The notes beneath the pieces were generated by a model. It worked only from the letters and a program-made list of their open reading frames with translations, ran no database searches and was not told where the DNA came from. Positions 5,453 to 7,155 of a stretch of 7,155 bases of DNA are shown in pieces. Within the stretch, counting starts at the first letter, position 1; every line of letters starts with the position of its first letter. A program made the translations under genes and the position numbers. This DNA comes from Clostridium sp. CAG:1024. Its GTDB lineage: Bacteria > Bacillota > Clostridia > Christensenellales > CAG-138. The DNA lies in the NCBI GenBank assembly GCA_000432015.1, contig HF985388.1, positions 1,877-9,031 on the forward strand, in the 5' to 3' direction.

Positions 5453-7155
5453 TCAGTTCATGGTAATGCTGTCAAATACCGCCGCATAGCGTCGGAGCGC
5501 TTTGTCAAGAAATGCATTGTTTTCCGCGTTCGGGACGGTCATGATGTCTTCTGCCGCCGTCTTCGCCTCTTGCAGCAATGCGACATTGCCGGCCATCGAC
5601 AACCCTTCTGCGTCTCCGTCGCCATGCTGGCGCGTGCCGAACAGATCGCCGGCTCCACGCTGTTCGAGATCGCGCTCCGCGATCAAAAAACCGTCGTTCG
5701 TCTCTGTCAGCGCGGCAAGCCGTTTGAGCGCCATATCGCCGCTGCTTCCCGGCACGAGAAAGCAATAGGACTGCATGCTGCCGCGTCCGACTCTGCCGCG
5801 AAGCTGATGCAGCTGCGCAAGTCCGAACCGATCCGCGCCTTCGATGATCATGGTCGTTGCTTTTTCTACATGTACGCCGACCTCGATCACGGTCGTCGTC
5901 ACGAGCACGCGGGTTTTTCCCTCGCGAAACGCTTCGATCGCCGCGTTTTTTTCCTTCTCCTGCATCCGCCCGTGCAGCAAACCGAACGCAACCTGCGGAT
6001 AGTCCTTTGTAAGCTCTTGTAAGAGTTCCGTGACGCTCGGGCCTTCTGCTCCCTCGCTCGGTTCAATAAACGGGCAAACGACGTACGTCTGAAAGCCGAG
6101 CGCAGCCTGCCTTGCCACATAATCGTACATATCGCGTCTGCGCCGCTGGGGAATGCAACTTGTCTTTACAGGTTTACGCCCCGGCGGCACTTCATCCAGA
6201 ACGGATATGTCAAGATCCCCATACAGCAGGATGGCGAGCGTTCTGGGAATGGGCGTTGCGCTCATAACGAGCACATCCGGGCGCGTGCCTTTCTTTTCGA
6301 GCACAGCTCGCTGGGTCACGCCGAATCGATGCTGCTCATCCGTCACAACAAGGCCAAGGCGCGCAAAACGCACGTTTTGGGAAAGAAGCGCATGTGTGCC
6401 GACCGCGACGAGCGCCGTACCGTCTGCGATTTTTGACAGTGCGGCATCCCGCGACGTTTTCTTCATATGGCCGGTCACAAGGCAAACGGATGCGCCGAAC
6501 AGCGCATGCAGCGTATCATAGTGCTGCTGCGCAAGAATCTCTGTCGGTGCAAGCAGCACACCCTGGTAACCATTCGCTGCTGCGACGCAAAGTGCGTACA
6601 TGGCGACCGCCGTTTTCCCTGAGCCGACGTCGCCTTGTATGAGACGATTCATTGGAACAGGGCTGGCCATATCACGCTCCAATTCATCCAAGACACGCAT
6701 CTGCGCCTTCGTAAGCGTGAACGGCAGCTTCGCCATATATCGCTCCCGCACGCCGTCTGTAACAAATGCGACTCCCACGCTCCGTTTGCGATCCAGCCGC
6801 TGCATTTCTGCCACCACAAGATAGCTCAGCGCATTCTCGAATTCCAGCCTGCGCCGCGCGGCGGCGATCGACTGCTGATCCAACGGAAAATGGACGTTGC
6901 GCAGCGCCTCGCCAAGCGGCATCAGCTCATATCGAATGCGGATCTGTTCGGGAAGCGTCTCATCGATCTTTCCCTGTTCCGCTTCGAGTGCCTGCTGCAT
7001 CGCATCCCGGACGATGCGCTGTGTCAGTCCGCGGCATAGCGGGTACACCGGCACAAGGCCCGGCAGGGCATCAAGCAGCTGCGGGTTTAGTATTGTTAGG
7101 CCGCGCGCTCTGTCGATGCGTCCCGCTGCGATAACGGTTTGCCCCGCGCAGACCT
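5453..7155 (-). CDS. recG: ATP-dependent DNA helicase RecG (5' end cut by window edge)
   Basis: About 566 codons of the roughly 680 expected are present; the N-terminal part lies beyond base 7155. The first visible residues (QTVIAAGRIDRARG, then LVPVYPLCRGLTQ) belong to the OB-fold wedge domain that splits forked DNA, followed by the linker to the helicase core. Helicase motifs are intact: Walker A GDVGSGKT (6611-6634), the DEQH box (6329-6340), SATPIPRT (motif III), and QLRGRVGRG (motif VI, near 5780-5806). The RecG-specific TRG-type segment AERDLEQRGAGDLFGTRQHG is present, with small deviations from the common RGPGE and QSG forms. The frame runs open through 7155, so the internal GTG at 7052-7054 is not the start. 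RecG is a monomeric cytoplasmic motor that reverses stalled forks and migrates Holliday junctions or R-loops. The stop is TGA 5453-5455, followed by the stem-loop terminator. Confidence 0.97.
   Translation of the reverse strand, partial: VCAGQTVIAAGRIDRARGLTILNPQLLDALPGLVPVYPLCRGLTQRIVRDAMQQALEAEQGKIDETLPEQIRIRYELMPLGEALRNVHFPLDQQSIAAARRRLEFENALSYLVVAEMQRLDRKRSVGVAFVTDGVRERYMAKLPFTLTKAQMRVLDELERDMASPVPMNRLIQGDVGSGKTAVAMYALCVAAANGYQGVLLAPTEILAQQHYDTLHALFGASVCLVTGHMKKTSRDAALSKIADGTALVAVGTHALLSQNVRFARLGLVVTDEQHRFGVTQRAVLEKKGTRPDVLVMSATPIPRTLAILLYGDLDISVLDEVPPGRKPVKTSCIPQRRRRDMYDYVARQAALGFQTYVVCPFIEPSEGAEGPSVTELLQELTKDYPQVAFGLLHGRMQEKEKNAAIEAFREGKTRVLVTTTVIEVGVHVEKATTMIIEGADRFGLAQLHQLRGRVGRGSMQSYCFLVPGSSGDMALKRLAALTETNDGFLIAERDLEQRGAGDLFGTRQHGDGDAEGLSMAGNVALLQEAKTAAEDIMTVPNAENNAFLDKALRRYAAVFDSITMN

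Noticed and set aside
5441..6022. Plus-strand open frame opposite the recG 3' end
   Set aside because: Antisense to conserved RecG motifs; no start signal.
7052..7054. GTG as the start of a shorter recG
   Set aside because: RecG-like sequence continues upstream in frame to the edge of the window, so this is an internal valine.
1..7155. CRISPR arrays, tRNA, rRNA, insertion sequences, riboswitches
   Set aside because: No regularly spaced direct repeats, no tRNA-like sequence, no transposase and no recognisable riboswitch core were found on reading both strands.

Overview
The window looks like a chromosomal housekeeping segment from a low-profile member of the Firmicutes with a fairly high G+C content. 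Two alpha/beta-type small acid-soluble spore protein (SASP) genes, a MutS2 with a C-terminal Smr domain, an OmpR-type response regulator and strong AGGAGG-type ribosome binding sites all point that way. The G+C content, judged by eye in the mid-50s percent, and the SASP sequence style would fit a Negativicutes/Selenomonas-like organism, but that placement is inference and a G+C-rich clostridium is not excluded. No mobile element, CRISPR array, rRNA or tRNA is visible.

Every convincing gene lies on the minus strand, so the genes are read from high to low coordinates. First comes the 3' three-quarters or more of recG (7155 to 5453), closed by a long stem-loop (5381-5412). A 270-base intergenic region (5181-5452) then carries an inverted repeat and a palindrome. 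Next are two nearly identical SASP genes (5180-4989 and 4948-4754), which share a terminator at 4698-4728. A class I aminotransferase (4560-3385) follows, with a clear extended -10 promoter of its own. A strong GC-rich hairpin without a good U-tract (3339-3366) sits between it and mutS2 (3313-959). The last unit is a two-component system with its own near-consensus promoter (897-925): a complete OmpR/PhoB-type response regulator (823-146), followed 12 bases later by the first 44 codons of a membrane sensor kinase (133-1), which leaves the window.

Functionally there are three themes. RecG (branch migration and fork rescue) and MutS2 (recombination intermediates, branched DNA or collided ribosomes) maintain nucleic acids. 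The SASPs coat DNA and are classically spore-specific, so the pair is the most noteworthy content. The aminotransferase and the two-component system appear to be independent transcription units placed beside them. I see no clear evidence of a wholly new system. The best leads are the SASP pair with its unusual protease-site sequence, the inverted repeat ahead of it, and an unexplained protein-like open frame in the same intergenic region.
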